Of a stretch of 64,000 nucleotides of DNA, positions 11,696 through 24,227 are shown piece after piece. This stretch comes from Dichetophora obliterata (taxonomy: Eukaryota > Arthropoda > Insecta > Diptera > Sciomyzidae), in contig OY986437.1 of assembly GCA_963920525.1 (NCBI GenBank), forward strand, positions 116,956,715-117,020,714. Reading direction: 5' to 3'. Positions within the stretch are counted from its first letter, which is position 1. Each line of letters begins with the position of its first letter. The notes under the pieces were generated by a model, which worked only from the letters and a program-made list of their open reading frames with translations, made no database searches and was not told where the DNA came from. The translations under genes were made by a program, and so were the position numbers.

Positions 11696-12244
11696 TGTGG
11701 CTGTGGAAAATAAACTGAAATTGGAGCAAAACAGAAAAAAAAATTGTAAACCTCTTTTTAGAACGAACAATAAAACGGCAAACTTAATTTAAAGATTATG
11801 AATTGGTTATTCTATAAAAATAAATTGTGGTACAAATAATGAGGTCCAATAAAAAGCTAATTTTTGCAGGAGCTTTGATAAAGGTTCTATGCAGCTTGAT
11901 AAGAAATATTATTGACTATTATGGCTTGGCTTAAGTCCTTAATAATCATAAGGTAATGTTATTGCGAAAGGACGATTGACCAATCCAGAAATATCAAAAA
12001 GGCTCGGTCTTATGTTCAACAGACAATTTGATCGTTATCGAGTTTCGTTAATGAGTCATTTTTGAATTCGCTATCGGGAGAAAGTTTCACTAATGAATAT
12101 TAAATAATTTAAATATAATTGAAAAAAAAATAATCGGTAATACCCCTTTTCCACACGACAATTTTTCTAGCCAACAAGTAGAAAGTACACAGGAAAGAAG
12201 AGCACAGCATCAAAGAAAGAACAGCACAGAAGAAAAAAAAAATA

Positions 12245-12710
12245 GATGCGTCGCTGGACACACGAGAGAAGCGAAGTTTGATAATTTAATGGTTGTTATA
12301 AAAAAAAATATTTAATTAAAAAATTTTAAATACCATAATGTTAACTAAAAACAAAAATATTCCCACTAGTAAATTTTATTACCTTACATTATTATATTAC
12401 ATTAATTTTTAATTATTTTTGTTAATGTTGATAAAATTATTGGTTTTTAATATCTAAAATATTAAACGTATATTATATAGATGTAATGTCATCGATATTT
12501 CTAGCAAATATTACATCAATAGTTGTCCTAATCGTGTTGTGCAAACATTTGCATCGCTTATCATTCGCAAATTGTATTTATCAAAACGGCATATTTAAGG
12601 CCTAGAATTTGTATGAAATAATTTTTTTTTTATATTTCAAAAGTAAAATATTTCTGACGTTATTTTCACTTATACAGCCGTTTTAGTAGGTGTCCAGCCA
12701 CAGTGTTTCG
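12245..12710 (+). mobile_element. GCTGGACAC MITE, copy 1
   Basis: The ends read GTCGCTGGACAC and GTGTCCAGCCAC, an inverted pair. The whole unit aligns closely, in reverse orientation, with 14279-15432, for example through AGATGTAATGTCATCGATAT and TTCTAGCAAATATTACATC. Copies 1 and 2 thus form a large inverted repeat around a 1.56-kb spacer. Confidence 0.75.
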
Positions 12711-13333
12711 TCTAGATTCATTCTCTTTATACTCATTTATCTCGAAACCAACTTTTTTGGCATGGTGTTGTAGAAAAAACAAAAACTATTCAGCATAACA
12801 TCAGTGGCAGTGGCTGGAACTAGAATTAAAGTTTTATTTGAAAAACGCGTTTTTTGAACGCGTTAATTTTCAAAAGCTCGTCATTCTGTCAATTTTCAAT
12901 ATTTTTTCTTTCTAGTGCCAGCCATTATTGCACTCGTAGGGATTAATAATATTCTTGGTTTTTATTTTATAGATAAATAGAAAAGTCAAAATCTACAACA
13001 CCGTCCATGCCACTTTTCTTTGAGAACGTCTCATTGAGCGCCATTTTGAACATGATCCACAATTTTTTACACTAAAATCTTTTTTTTATGATGAAAAAAT
13101 GAGTGTTACAATATACATTAAAAGTTAAAATTGTTCAATATTTTAACTTTTTAAAAAATTCCTAACTATACCTTAAATTTCCTAAATGTAACTATACCTT
13201 GCCTTAAGTGTCAGTGAACCTTCATGTTTGAATTCGCAATTAAAATCTACACCTAAAACAATTGGCATCTTGTGATAATTTTCAACCATGGAACCTTGTT
13301 ACTTTTGTCGTTTGGATAGCTAATGCACAATGG

Positions 13334-13556
13334 GTCTGTTCGGAAATGCATTATGATGCGTAAACTGCTTTTTCGAAACAAAATGTTCGAAAAAGGCCAA
13401 TTTTGCAGCACTGCAAACGTCAAACATTCTAAAATGTAATTTTTTATCAAGCGTAACTCATCATTCGCATCAAAAAAATTCACGCTGCAATTTGGACGCT
13501 AAAAAAATGCCCGTTGAGCGAATACTGCATAACGATTTGCAAATTTCCGAACAGAC
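13334..13556. mobile_element. 223-bp MITE, TIR GTCTGTTCGGAAAT
   Basis: GTCTGTTCGGAAAT at 13334 is mirrored exactly by ATTTCCGAACAGAC at 13543-13556. The sequence just before it (GGATAGCTAATGCACAAT) recurs at 13779-13796, apparently without the insert. Confidence 0.7.
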
Positions 13557-14278
13557 GCAATGCTTTTGATCGATTAGAATATGTAGGATAGCTCATGGTA
13601 TAAAGACAGAGGTAGCTGCAGCGCTGACTGTGGCTCTCTTTCCATACTGCCATGTCTGTCAAATTCAGCTGTGTGGCGAATGGAAACAAAAGAAAATAAA
13701 TAAAAAGTTTTGCTTCGTTTTGACATTTCCGGCAGTATGCTCTCATCTGGTAAATTTACCTGTATTCTTCTACCATGGGATAGCTAATGCACAATCCTTT
13801 TCATATATTCTTGTCATATTCTGCAACATTGCTTCAATTAATACTTAATATTAAATGAACTAATTAACATAACGAAGGTGTTTGGATTAGATGGTAGCGT
13901 GCTTGGATTATAATCAATCTTGGATAATTATCAATCGAAAGTGTTAGGAATCGGTTCTCATTGCTGTCATACAAACTTTTTTAATTATATATTCTCTTGT
14001 TGTAATCGACGCAAGCAAAAAACAACAACAATGCTAAGAAAAAGGTGTATGGAAACAAGTGTCGTTTTTGAGATTTCACTCAGGCAAATCCCAAAACGAG
14101 GCGTAAAAAGCTTCGCTTCAAATACTCGCTAGTACAGACTTGCCTGTACCGCAGACTTGCTGGCAAAAAAACTTTCCGTGTGGAAACCTTTTTATTAGAA
14201 TTGTTGTTGTTTTTTACTTGCGTCTATTACAACAAGAGGATATAAAATGAAAAATATTTCTTTGCAAGCTTGAGGATC

Positions 14279-15432
14279 GAATTAGACGAAACACTGTGGC
14301 TCGACACCTACTAACGGCTGTAGAAGTGAAAATACAATTAGGGTTTTCACAAGCTGTCGTATTGTTGTATGTCGTATTGCGTTTCAATTAAAAATACAAC
14401 AACTGTGAACATACCCTAAGGGTTTATTTTAGAAACAGACAAATGACTGGAGAAAATAAATTTTTTTAAATGCCTAAACAAAACGAAAAGAATGAAATAA
14501 TAAAAGCTTTGTGTGTAAAGTAAGGACTTGATCTTGTTATTAATCAGAAAGCCACGTCAAAACTTTCAATTTCTTCTACAAACCTATTTGCCTGGCAAAA
14601 TAAAAAGAAAAACTGTTATGATAGTGATGTTACTTATGAAATGTGCACGGTAATAACAAATTCGTAACAAGAAAGAACAGCACTGATGAAATACGACAAA
14701 CAGTATACATACCAAATGCGATTGTATTGTCGTAAACTAGTTTTATGTGGAAGGCAACAACAAAAACTATACAACTGTTGTGAAAAAATACGACAATACA
14801 ACAATACGACAGCTTGTGAAAACCCTAAATGTTCAGTTGCTTTTTGACAAGACGTAATGTTATGTAACGTAGAAGTCTAAAATCCACGGATCTATACGTC
14901 CCGTCACGTTACGTTACGTTTATTAAAACGTAAAGCATTGTTTCAAACAATAAGTGAAAAAACGCATTGCTCAACTGACATAACGTTACTTCTATTATAA
15001 TTGGACATTAACGTCAGAAAGACTATACTTTAGAAATATAAAAACATCAGTTTCATAAAAATTCTAAGCCTTAAACAATGCTGTTTTGATAAATATAATT
15101 TGCGAATGACAAGCGATCCAAAAAATATTTGCACAAGATTAGGACAACTATTGATGTAATATTTGCTAGAAATATCGATGACATTACATCTATATAATAT
15201 ACGTTTGATAGTTTAGATATTAAAATCCAATAATTTCACTAACATTTACAAAAATAATTCAAAATTAATGTAAAATAATAATGTAAGGTAATAAAATTTA
15301 CTGGTGGGAAATTATTTTTTTAGTTAACATTAGGTACTTAAAATTTTTCAATTTAAAAATAAAACCATTAAATTATGAAACGTATAAAACTGCGAAAAAG
15401 CTTCGCTTCTCTCGGGTGTCCAGCAACGCATC
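14279..15432 (-). mobile_element. GCTGGACAC MITE, copy 2, interrupted
   Basis: It is the reverse-orientation partner of 12245-12710. About 670 bp of extra sequence, including the complete MITE at 14338-14828, interrupts it between 14335 and about 15000. Confidence 0.7.
14338..14828. mobile_element. 491-bp MITE, TIR TTAGGGTTTTCACAAGCTGT
   Basis: The terminal inverted repeats are perfect over about 30 bp; the first 20 bases are TTAGGGTTTTCACAAGCTGT. It contains TCGTATTG/CAATACGA motifs in both orientations and no coding sequence. It sits inside copy 2 of the GCTGGACAC MITE, so it is the younger of the two. Confidence 0.85.
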
Positions 15433-16218
15433 TGTTTTTTATATAATTTCATTTGAAGAAATTTTTAATTTAGATATTTTCTTCTATTCTTCAAATATGA
15501 ATAAAGTAGAGATCGTACAAAGTATGCATTTTAAAAGCAAAAAATAAGAATTATCTTGTGACTTTTTAAATTTTGAGCAAAACATAATAATTATTTCTGC
15601 TTTTTATTTTTTCAAGGCAAAAATAAAAATCAAAATTTGCCCGATTTTTTAAGCACAAAATAACCAATAATGGATTTTTATTTTTTAAGGCATAAATAAA
15701 ACGCAAAACTTGGCCGATATGTTTTGGTCACAAAATAACTGGCAAGTTTTGGTTTTTTATTTTTTTAAAGCAAAAAAAGTAAAGTTTTCCCTATATTTTT
15801 TAAAGTAATTTTTTAAGTAAAAAACTAAAAGCAAAATTAGGATTTCAGTTTACGGTTGAACAAAAATTGAAAAATTTATAAGGGGACTTATATAATTTCG
15901 TAAGTACTTCGTAAGGGGTCGTTCATGTATTACGTAAGCAGATTGACTGAGTTCCTAAATGCATTTGTGCAATGCATCAGTCCGAATCCGAAAGCGCAAA
16001 AAATGGTGCTCTCGAATGGTTTAGGAGATAAGAATCGTTAAAGTTAAAAAAATGATAATTTCAAGTCTATGAAAACGCCCACATTTTTTACATGTAAATT
16101 AAATTCTAAGAAAAATTGTTGCTTATTATAAGGTTGAGATGTGTTCTCTTAAATGAGATATCAACAAATATATTCTTTAAGCACTTTAAGAATCAAAGGA
16201 TAAATCGTAGATCCAAAT

Positions 16219-16386
16219 ATGAAAAATCGCAATGCTTTTGCAAGGCAGTGCCAAACCTTAGGTGTCGACCCTCTAATTGAATTTTTTAAAATTGCTGGTG
16301 AGATACACAATCCAGTAGGAGCTCACATGGCATTACAAACGGAAGCAGAATCATCTGCATGTACGGATTCATCAGATTCTGAATGA
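16219..16386 (+). CDS. Unrecognised 55-residue open frame, possible transposon C-terminus
   Basis: ATG 16219 opens a frame ending at TGA 16384-16386. The product contains ARQCQTLGVDPLIEFF in the middle and ends in an acidic serine-rich tail, SSACTDSSDSE. The composition is more protein-like than that of random frames nearby. An AATAAA-like site follows within 10 bases of the stop. A stop codon precedes it in frame. It may be the last exon or a remnant of a mobile-element protein. I assign no family. Confidence 0.3.
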   Translation: MKNRNAFARQCQTLGVDPLIEFFKIAGEIHNPVGAHMALQTEAESSACTDSSDSE

Positions 16387-16605
16387 AATAAACAAAAAGT
16401 AAAAACATTTTTAAAAATAAGCTTTTATTTAAAAGAAAACGTGAACTAAAAAGAAAAAATTAATTTAACTGACATTTGCCATATATTATATACTAGGTAT
16501 ATTATAGATTCAGAAGTACCCCTCTCTTGGTTACTCATCACCATAATGAAAGCGTACTCCAACAAGTAAGTTCTAGTGACGTACATGTATCTATTTATAC
16601 TTTTT

Positions 16606-16763
16606 CAAAATGTGAAATACATTTAAATTTAAAATACATTTAAATATACAAAAGTTTAAGGCACTGATATTGTCTAGTAAGCCTTTATAACGGATCGCGG
16701 ACATCGGTGCCTTAAGTTTTTTAAATTTAAATGTATTTAAATTTAAGTGTATTTTACATTTTG
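16606..16763. repeat. Near-perfect palindrome, 158 bp
   Basis: CAAAATGTGAAATACATTTA on the left is mirrored on the right by TAAATTTAAGTGTATTTTAC followed by ATTTTG. The inner arms AAGGCACTGAT and ATCGGTGCCTT also pair, leaving a loop of about 35 bp. It could fold into a long hairpin, as small foldback MITEs do. Confidence 0.75.
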
Positions 16764-17527
16764 ATAATTTCTATATATATAAAGTTTCCCCGAATTTTAT
16801 CGTTTTTACTCCTCGAGAGCTACAATTTTTGTTGGCATACTTAGGCTCAGGAGGCCGGGCCATTAAGTAAAATTATGTCAAAACTTTTATTGTAGGATTT
16901 CTGCATCATCTTGTTTTGACTTTGTTTTAATACATTTTGTTTTAATATAATTAATCAGTCTTTTCAAGATAACAAAAACAATAAAATTGCCTTACCTAGA
17001 CGTTGTATTCTCAACCAATTGTGAAATTATCTGCACTGCAATGAGTTCGGAACAACTCAACTTCTTATCGGCTTCATATCTTTCTAGTTGTTTTCATAAA
17101 TTTGTTTTTCAATGCATAACTTCAACAATTAAAAAGAAAACTTGTTACATAAAAACAAAATAATAAACAAACAGCGATTAAAGTCTGAGGAGTCTGTGGT
17201 AAATACGTCCGTGAAGATAGCGATAATTTGAGTTAGCGACGAATTTTGTTTTGGTGCTGGCACAGGGTGTTTCATTAATAAAGATAATGATCATTAGGCA
17301 TTAAATAAAACTCTTTATTTTATGAAATAAGACCGTATATAAAAAAAAGTATCAGAAATCAATAATAAACAATTATAAGCAACGTCTTAAAAACAAAATA
17401 ATGATTTTATTCTTGTTGGTTTCTTTAATATTTGCATAAAAAAATAAGGCAAATATTTAATATGTAATAGTTTTATGTAGGAGTTTTCTGCACATATGAC
17501 ACCTATATAGCGTACCGACTACAATCA

Positions 17528-17852
17528 TTGGCACCCATAAGGAAATTTTTCCTTGCAACCTATAGCATTCATTCCATTTTTAAGTGATTGTTCCTTTTTG
17601 AAATTTTATTTTATTTTTTGGGAAATTCTTTATTTAAAGAAATTTTTAACATATTTATGTATGCTATCTGCAATTTGTGAGAATAAAAATAAAATAAGTG
17701 TTTTGAAAACCACAATTATTGGCACGTGAATACAATTATTGGCACAATGATTACTACAATCGTTGGCACTTAGCTCCTTAAAAACTATAATTATTGGCAT
17801 ATTACCACAATTATAAGCACCAATAAAAACGTAATAATTGGCACCCAATATC
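17528..17852. repeat. Cluster of ATTGGCAC motifs, left subterminal
   Basis: ATTGGCAC or close variants (ATTATTGGCAC, ATCGTTGGCAC, ATTATAAGCACC) occur about eight times at irregular 17-60 bp spacing, starting inside the left terminus of the 8.1-kb element. The same motif clusters at 22090-22215 and in the right terminus. Confidence 0.75.
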
Positions 17853-18200
17853 TATAATAATTATATAATAGCTGGCTGTAATAATATAATTATATTTTTA
17901 AACCATAAAAAACAAATCCTTTATTTTTCATAGTTGCCTACATACCTATTTTATTTAATACAGATTTTATTTAAAATTGAACTGAACCATTTTTAAGTAC
18001 ATAAAGGTTAAAAATAAATCACAAAAAATTAGCATAAAAATTTTATCTTATAATAAAAAAAATATTAATTTAAAATAATTTATAAATATAGCTCTACAAC
18101 TTTTAAATATTGATGTGAGACCTTAGCTTGGACATGTTTAAAAAAAAAAATTAGTAAATAAACACAATTAATTTTTTTAAGACATTTGGTGGGACTTTAA

Positions 18201-18684
18201 CCCTTTCATGCCCAAATTAACATGGGTTGGGCTACACATTTTTTGACTTAAGATATGTGTTAGTCTTTATTCAAATATGAACTGTTACAGGATGTTGCTT
18301 ATTGGAAACGTTGGGTAGTTATTGCACCAACTAAACACTTTTCTCATGATTTTTTTTATGTGTATAACTCACTTATCTTTATTTATTTATTTATATTGTG
18401 CACTTGGCTTTACAATTAAGCAATTATTTTAATGTTTTTAAGCACTTTTTGTGTAACCAACTTTCTTGCGAAACGATCCCGATATTGATTTTGACCATTT
18501 TACTCTACGAAAAACGGCTACTGAATGGACACGTGCAAAGTTTTCTATAGAACAAATAGCTGTAAGCTTGCACAACACACAACGCCATATGATGCAAAAA
18601 CCACTAGGCAAAAACGTGAAAATAACGGTACTTTGAAGCCAATAAGTGCAATGTTGCCTGTAGATAACATCCAGCGTGAAAGGG
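18201..18684. mobile_element. piggyBac-type MITE, 484 bp
   Basis: CCCTTTCATGC after TTAA (18197-18200) is mirrored by GCGTGAAAGGG before CTAA (18685-18688). The TTAA target with one mutated side and CCCTTT ends fit the piggyBac superfamily. No transposase is present. Confidence 0.65.
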
Positions 18685-19009
18685 CTAAGCAATAATTGCT
18701 CCTTATGCCACAATTTTCTGATATAACGTCACTTTCAGCTGGGAGACTTTCACCCAAACTACAATTTCTTCTTTTTCCGTTTCTCTAAAACAATTTGTGG
18801 ACCTGGCCAAATTTTAGAAAATTTTGGAGCCAGACGAAATTGGAGTGTGGAACGTGGTACCCTATATTTTTTGGCTGAAGATTTTTTAGAAATTTTGCAA
18901 TTTCTAATTGCTGGCAGAAATTTTTGTAAAATACTTTCATCGTAAGAGCTCTTTCTTTTGGCATTTTTATATGAAAATACGGGGAATCTGGGGGCGATCC
19001 CTTACAATG

Positions 19010-22000
19010 CAATATGTCTGACTGTCTCAACCTGGCGAGGCCAGCATAATCTTTGTGAAATCGTCTCAAGTCGACTTAAAACTCCACGTGGTGTTTCCTG
19101 GGCAACGTCAAAACTGACAACCGTTAGTTTGGCGGCTAATCTGAGCGGCGGGCCTCCCTAGGCTTAAAATAGATTGTGCGTCGGGTTTGAAGCCCACCCA
19201 CCTGGAACTCTTAATTGGGAAGGTGCCTCTATCCAACTGACTGATGTCTTGGAAAGATACAAAGCTGATATCACTGCTATCCAAGAAATGCGATGGAAGG
19301 GACAGGGTTGCATTCGGCATGCACCCTGTGATATCTACTACAGCGGCCATGCAGAGAAGCACGACTTTGGATGCGGATTTGTAGTTGGCAAGAGACCACG
19401 CCCCACGTCGTGCGATTCACACCTGTGAACGAACGACTTGCCATAATCCGCATCAAGGTTAAATTTTTTAATATAAGCCTAATATGTGAGCACGCTCCGA
19501 CAGAAGACAAGGACGATGAGATCAAGGAAATTTTGTATGAGCACCTTGAAAATGCTTACGAGCGCTGCCCCCGTCACGACGTAAAAATCGTGCTTGGTGA
19601 CTTCAACGCTAAGGTGGGGAAGGAAAATATTTTTGGTCCAACAGTCGGAAAGTTCAGCCTCCACGACAATACCTCCGATAACGGAATGAGACTGATTGAC
19701 TTCGCCGCAGCACGAAACATGGTCGTAAGTAGCACTAGATTCAAGCATCTCAATATTTATGAAGCCACCTGGATGTCCCCTAATCAAAAAACCAAAAATC
19801 AAATTGATCACGTTTTGATCGACGGAAGGCACTCTTCCAGTGTATTGGATGTACGCACGATCCGTGGTGCAAACATTGACTCGGATCACTATCTTGTTGC
19901 AGCCAAGATCCGTACACGTCTGTGCGCGGCTAAGAATACACGCAACCCTTCACAGAGAAAGCTAGACGTCGACAAGCTGCAATCGAAACAGACAGCCGAT
20001 GCTTTCGCCACTCGACTCTCACTTCTGCTTCAAAGCACTCCTCCAATCGATAACTTATGCGCGCAGTGGACACACATTCCAACTCCATGCGTGCGGCTGC
20101 TGAAGATTTGATTGGCTACCACCGCCCTCGCCGAAACCAGTGGTACGACCAGGAGTGTCGCGACGCCACTGCAGAGAAAGACGCCGCCTACAAAGCCACC
20201 CTGCAGTCGGTTGTAACGTGCGCTGCTAAGAAGCGATACAAAGAAAAGAGAAGGGAAGAGAGACGTATTTTCAGGGAAGAGAGGCGGAAAAAAAGAGAGG
20301 CAGAAAAGCGCGAGCAGGAGAAGATTGAGATGTATGGTGACAGGAATGAGGCCCGAAAATTTTTCCAAAAAATAAGATGCCTTGCCGATAGTTTTAAAAC
20401 CAGGGCCTCTTCCTGCATGGGTGAAAACGGGAATCTAGTGACAGATGTCCAGAGTACACTGACGTTATGGAGGGAACACTTATCTAAGCTTCTAAATGGC
20501 GACGCTGACAACAATCCAGCCAATAGAGATGATATTCCGGAAACCCCAATATTGGATGACAGCGTCGAGGTTCCGCTGCCCGACTATGATGAAGTTCTGA
20601 CGGCTATAGCTCGGCTTAAAAATAACAAAGCCGCGGGAGCTGATGGCTTACCTGCTGAGCTGTTTAAGAACGGAGGCAAAGCTTTATTTAAATGCATTCA
20701 CGAGCTTCTATGCAGAATATGGTCAGAAGAATGCTTTCCGAAAGGCGATCCCACTATCTGTGCCAATTACCGTGGGATAAGACTTCTTAATATTACATAT
20801 AAGGTCCTGTCGAGCGTTTTTTGTGAAAGATTGAAGACCATTGTAAACGAACTGATCGGACCTTATCAGTGTAGCTTCAGACCTGGAAAGTCCACCATCG
20901 ACCAGATTTTCACTCTACGACAAATCTTGGAGAAGACTCAAGAAAAACAAGTCGACACCTACCATCTTTTTGTCGACTACAAAGCCGCCTTTGACAGCCC
21001 AATAAGGAAGCACCTGTACTCCACCATGTCTGAATTTGGTATTCTTGCAAAACTAATACGTCTTTGCAGGATGACACTGAGCAACACCAGCAGCGCAGTT
21101 GAAATTGGGAAGGACCTCTCCCCACCATTTATTACCAAACGAGGTTTCAGACAAGGTGATTCTTTGTCGTGCGACTTTTTCAACCTAATGATGGAAAAGA
21201 TCATCCGAGCTGTTGATCTGAGACGTAGTGACACAATATTCTACAAGAGTGCTATGCTGCTTGCGTATGCTGAAGACATAGATATAATTGGCCATAATAC
21301 GCGTGAAGTCAGTGCAGCATTTTCCAGATTTGAAAGAGAGTAAAGTCGAATGGGTCTGGCAGTGAATGCAGATAAGACAAAATACTTGGTGTCAACAAAC
21401 AAACAGTCCCAGCGTCTTGGAACCCACGTTACAGTTGACAATACCTCCTTCGAGGTTGTGAAGAACTTCGTTTATCTGGGATCCACCATTAACTCAACCA
21501 ACGACATCAGCATTGAGATCAAACGAAGAATAACTCTTGCCAACAGGTGTTACTTTGGGCTCAGTAGGCAATTGAGAAGCAGAGCCCTCTCTCGACGAAC
21601 GAAAATCACGCTCTATAAATCGCTCATCATGCCCGTCCTACTTTATGCATCACAAACCTGGACGCTGAGCAGTTTAGATGAAAAGACTTTGGGAGCATTC
21701 GAGAGAAAGATTCTTCGTAAGATTTATGGACCAATCTGCGTCAATGGCGAGTACCGAATACGGTGGCATGATGAACTGCATGAGCTGTACGCTGACATCG
21801 ACATAGTCAAGCGCATTAAAATCGAGCAGCTTCGCTGGCTTGGTCATGTTCAGCGCATGAAAGACGATGCTCCAGTGAAGAAAACATTCGATTCGGTACC
21901 CAGCGGCGGTCAACGCAGAAGAGGACGACCGCATCTTCGTTGGAAAGACCAAGTAGAGGACAACCTGACCAAGCTTGGAATTTCCAACTGTCGCCAGCAA

Positions 22001-22072
22001 GCGAAAGACAGAAATGGCTGGCGCATACGGCCGCCGACATACGGTTGTAGCGCCAACTAAGTAAGTAAGTAA
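19010..22072 (+). mobile_element. RTE-clade non-LTR retrotransposon
   Basis: A GC-richer block begins near 19010, carries an endonuclease and then a reverse transcriptase in order, and ends in a TAAG tandem (22058-22072), a typical RTE 3' tail. It lies inside the 8.1-kb element between two clusters of ATTGGCAC motifs, so it is a later insertion. The length of about 3 kb is close to full. Confidence 0.88.
19174..22060 (+). pseudogene. RTE endonuclease-reverse transcriptase, broken
   Basis: An apurinic-type endonuclease comes first: ADITAIQEMRW near 19265, LGDFNAKVG near 19595, then QIDHVLIDGR and DSDHYLV near 19800-19890. The reverse transcriptase follows: NNKAAGADGLPAELF near 20625, ANYRGIRLLN near 20760, FVDYKAAFDSP near 20970, GFRQGDSLS near 21145 and AYAEDIDI near 21265. 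The C-terminal RWLGHVQRM segment is near 21835. Breaks are a frame change near 19400, another near 20060, a short in-frame loss before GDPTICANYRGI and a stop at 21341. The catalytic box reads YAED, where family members have YADD, so the polymerase would be dead even without the frame breaks. Otherwise similarity is dense along the whole length, which implies moderate age. Confidence 0.9.
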
Positions 22073-22089
22073 TATGAAAATACGAAGTA

Positions 22090-22215
22090 TTCAATTATTG
22101 GCACTGGATAAAAGTATAATGACTGGCAGTGCCAGTTATTGTAGTAACGTCAAATTCAGTTATTGGCACCCCCTGCCAATAATCAAATTGTTTGTTTTTT
22201 GGAATTAATTGCTGG
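22090..22215. repeat. Second cluster of ATTGGCAC motifs
   Basis: ATTGGCACTGG, GGCAGTGCCAGTTATTG, TTATTGGCACC, GCCAATAAT and TGCTGGCACCC lie within 126 bp, in both orientations. The cluster resumes directly after the RTE tail, so the retrotransposon most likely split one original cluster. Confidence 0.7.
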
Positions 22216-22880
22216 CACCCAAGTTTAATCATGATATTGCGGTAAAAATTTAGATACTAAGACGAAAATAAACTATTTAGTGTTTATGAGTACTAAGCCT
22301 CTGCACAAATGCACTCGTTTTTTCTACAACAGTAGAGCCAACAGTGCCGAGTTCAGAACTTAACATAACTCAGTTAAGTCAAGCAGAACATAACCAATTC
22401 AATAAACGATAAGAACCGAGCAGTGTAGAGCACTCGTCGGCTTCAAAGCAGAACTTGTTCGCCGCTTGCTTTACCAGAGCACGATGTTATTCGTTCTATT
22501 AAACAAAATTGATTAATAACAGCGAGAAAAGCATCGATCACACCTAACGCAGCAGAACATTGGTAAAGAGATTAAGGGCTAGGATTTTCATGCAAATGCA
22601 AGTTTTTACTGGGCATCTTAAAGCGCAAATGGTTAAGTTATCTTTGAGAATCGTGAAAATTCCTTTTAAATGGCATTCAATAGTTAATGCATATTTTTAA
22701 ATATTTTGCAATGAATGCATGGTTTTGCATATTTTACAAAAAATGCTTATTTTTGCATAATAATTGCGTAAATTTTTTTTATACAATAAATTCATGTGGT
22801 TTTTGCATATTTTGCTATTTTTGATTTGCAACCATAAAAATTTAATACGACATATATTGGAAAAAGATAACTTAGAATTA

Positions 22881-23618
22881 CAGTGAAACCTCTACTAACG
22901 GACACCTCCCTTAAGCGGACACTTCTCTTGAGCGGATATTTTTTCCACGACCAAGTTTTTCGTCCGCTTTTTCGAACAAATTAACCTCTCTTAAGCGGAC
23001 CCTCTCTTGAGCGGACCCTCTCTTGAGCGGACACGGACAGTATATTTTCGTCTAATTGGGCGAAAAAACTCTGTTAGGCGGACGCGAACCTCTCTCAAGC
23101 GGACACGAGCGAGAAAAGTAACTGACAAAATGTGTGTAAATGGGAATTTCCCTCACAAAGCGCCTCGCTTGTTTTTTTTTCATTTGCATTGCATCCGCTT
23201 CACTGAACTATAGAACGTTGCAGTGAATAGACATACGAGATGCGAACCCATATGCAAAACTGTTTTTTTTTAGGAAAAACAAAAAACTTACGTCAATCGA
23301 CGATATCTGAATTTCTTAAGTCATGAATTACACATGTAAAATGTTTGTCAATTACATACTATTTTTCATGATATGAACTGAATTTTTTTTTATTTTAAAC
23401 ACACATGTGTAAAAAGAATACAATATAATGCGCGATTTTGTTAAATACATAAATACAATAAATGTATTTTGCATTGAAAAAATTTTCTTTAGCATTTGCT
23501 CATTGATCTATAACAAAATGTAAAGATATAAAACTCAGCCTCTCTATTAAGCGGACACCTCTACTGGACGGACAAAAATGGGCTGACGGTGAGTGTCCGC
23601 CCAAGAGAGGTTTCACTG
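22881..23618. mobile_element. pogo/Tigger-type MITE, 738 bp
   Basis: Both ends begin CAGTGAAACCTCT followed by a CGGACAC block, in inverted orientation, and TA flanks both sides (22879-22880 and 23619-23620). Several CTCTCTTGAGCGGAC units are tandemly repeated near the left end (22980-23110). CAGTGAAACCTC ends are characteristic of Tigger/pogo relatives. Confidence 0.88.
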
Positions 23619-24227
23619 TATTAGGTACTTTTAAATGCACTTTTTTTTGATAAATTAATTTTATATGTATTTAAAAATGAATTGTTTTCTTTTTTGTTAA
23701 TTAAATGCAATATTTATTTTTTAACCGATAATAAAATATAAGAAAAATAATTTTAATTGCATATTTTACCTTTTTTAGCGAATATTTTAGAGTTTTAAGT
23801 GCATATTATATGCGCATATTTCCGATTTTTATTACCCATGGGAGGGGATCTTGATGACATTTTTTTTACAAATTAAAATATAGATACAATTATTTGTTTC
23901 ATTTAATTTTTACTTTAAGTTTGCAAAAACTATTACACCAGCCAATATATTTACGAAAAACATGAAATTTAGAGAATTTTGCAAAATGGCTTAGCTCACT
24001 GGCGATTATCGAAATAATTGTCCCTATATTTTAATTTTGAAAAAATATCATCAAAACCCCCCATGGCTAAATCCTGACTACGGCCCTGGCATAAAATATT
24101 GGCGTTATTATTCAATTACCTTAAATATTTCTACAAAATTAGATTTGAAATGATTAAAGAAATACCCTCCGAAATCACATTTTTCTAGTATAACATTCAG
24201 TTTTACTAAGATCTACCACAAAATAAT

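Larger units (their letters stand above)
12143..14194. mobile_element. About 2-kb inverted-repeat element with CCACACG ends
   Basis: The left end CCCCTTTTCCACACGACAAT is mirrored near 14145-14194, whose complement reads TTTCCACACGGAAAG followed by GCCAGCAAGT. Between the arms lie one GCTGGACAC MITE copy and the small MITE at 13334. The arms are only about 40 bp and diverged. No coding sequence is recognised inside. Confidence 0.5.
15433..17480. other. Intergenic sequence with one small open frame and one palindrome
   Basis: Mostly AT-rich with no gene family recognised. A related KKCAAAA-style A/T motif recurs with about 80-bp spacing at 15530-15840. The two features worth naming, a 55-codon frame at 16219 and a palindrome at 16606, are listed separately. 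Confidence 0.5.

Noticed and set aside
22980..23213. An open frame with Arg/Thr/Ser repeats
   Set aside because: It lies over tandem units of the pogo-type MITE ends and is not a gene.
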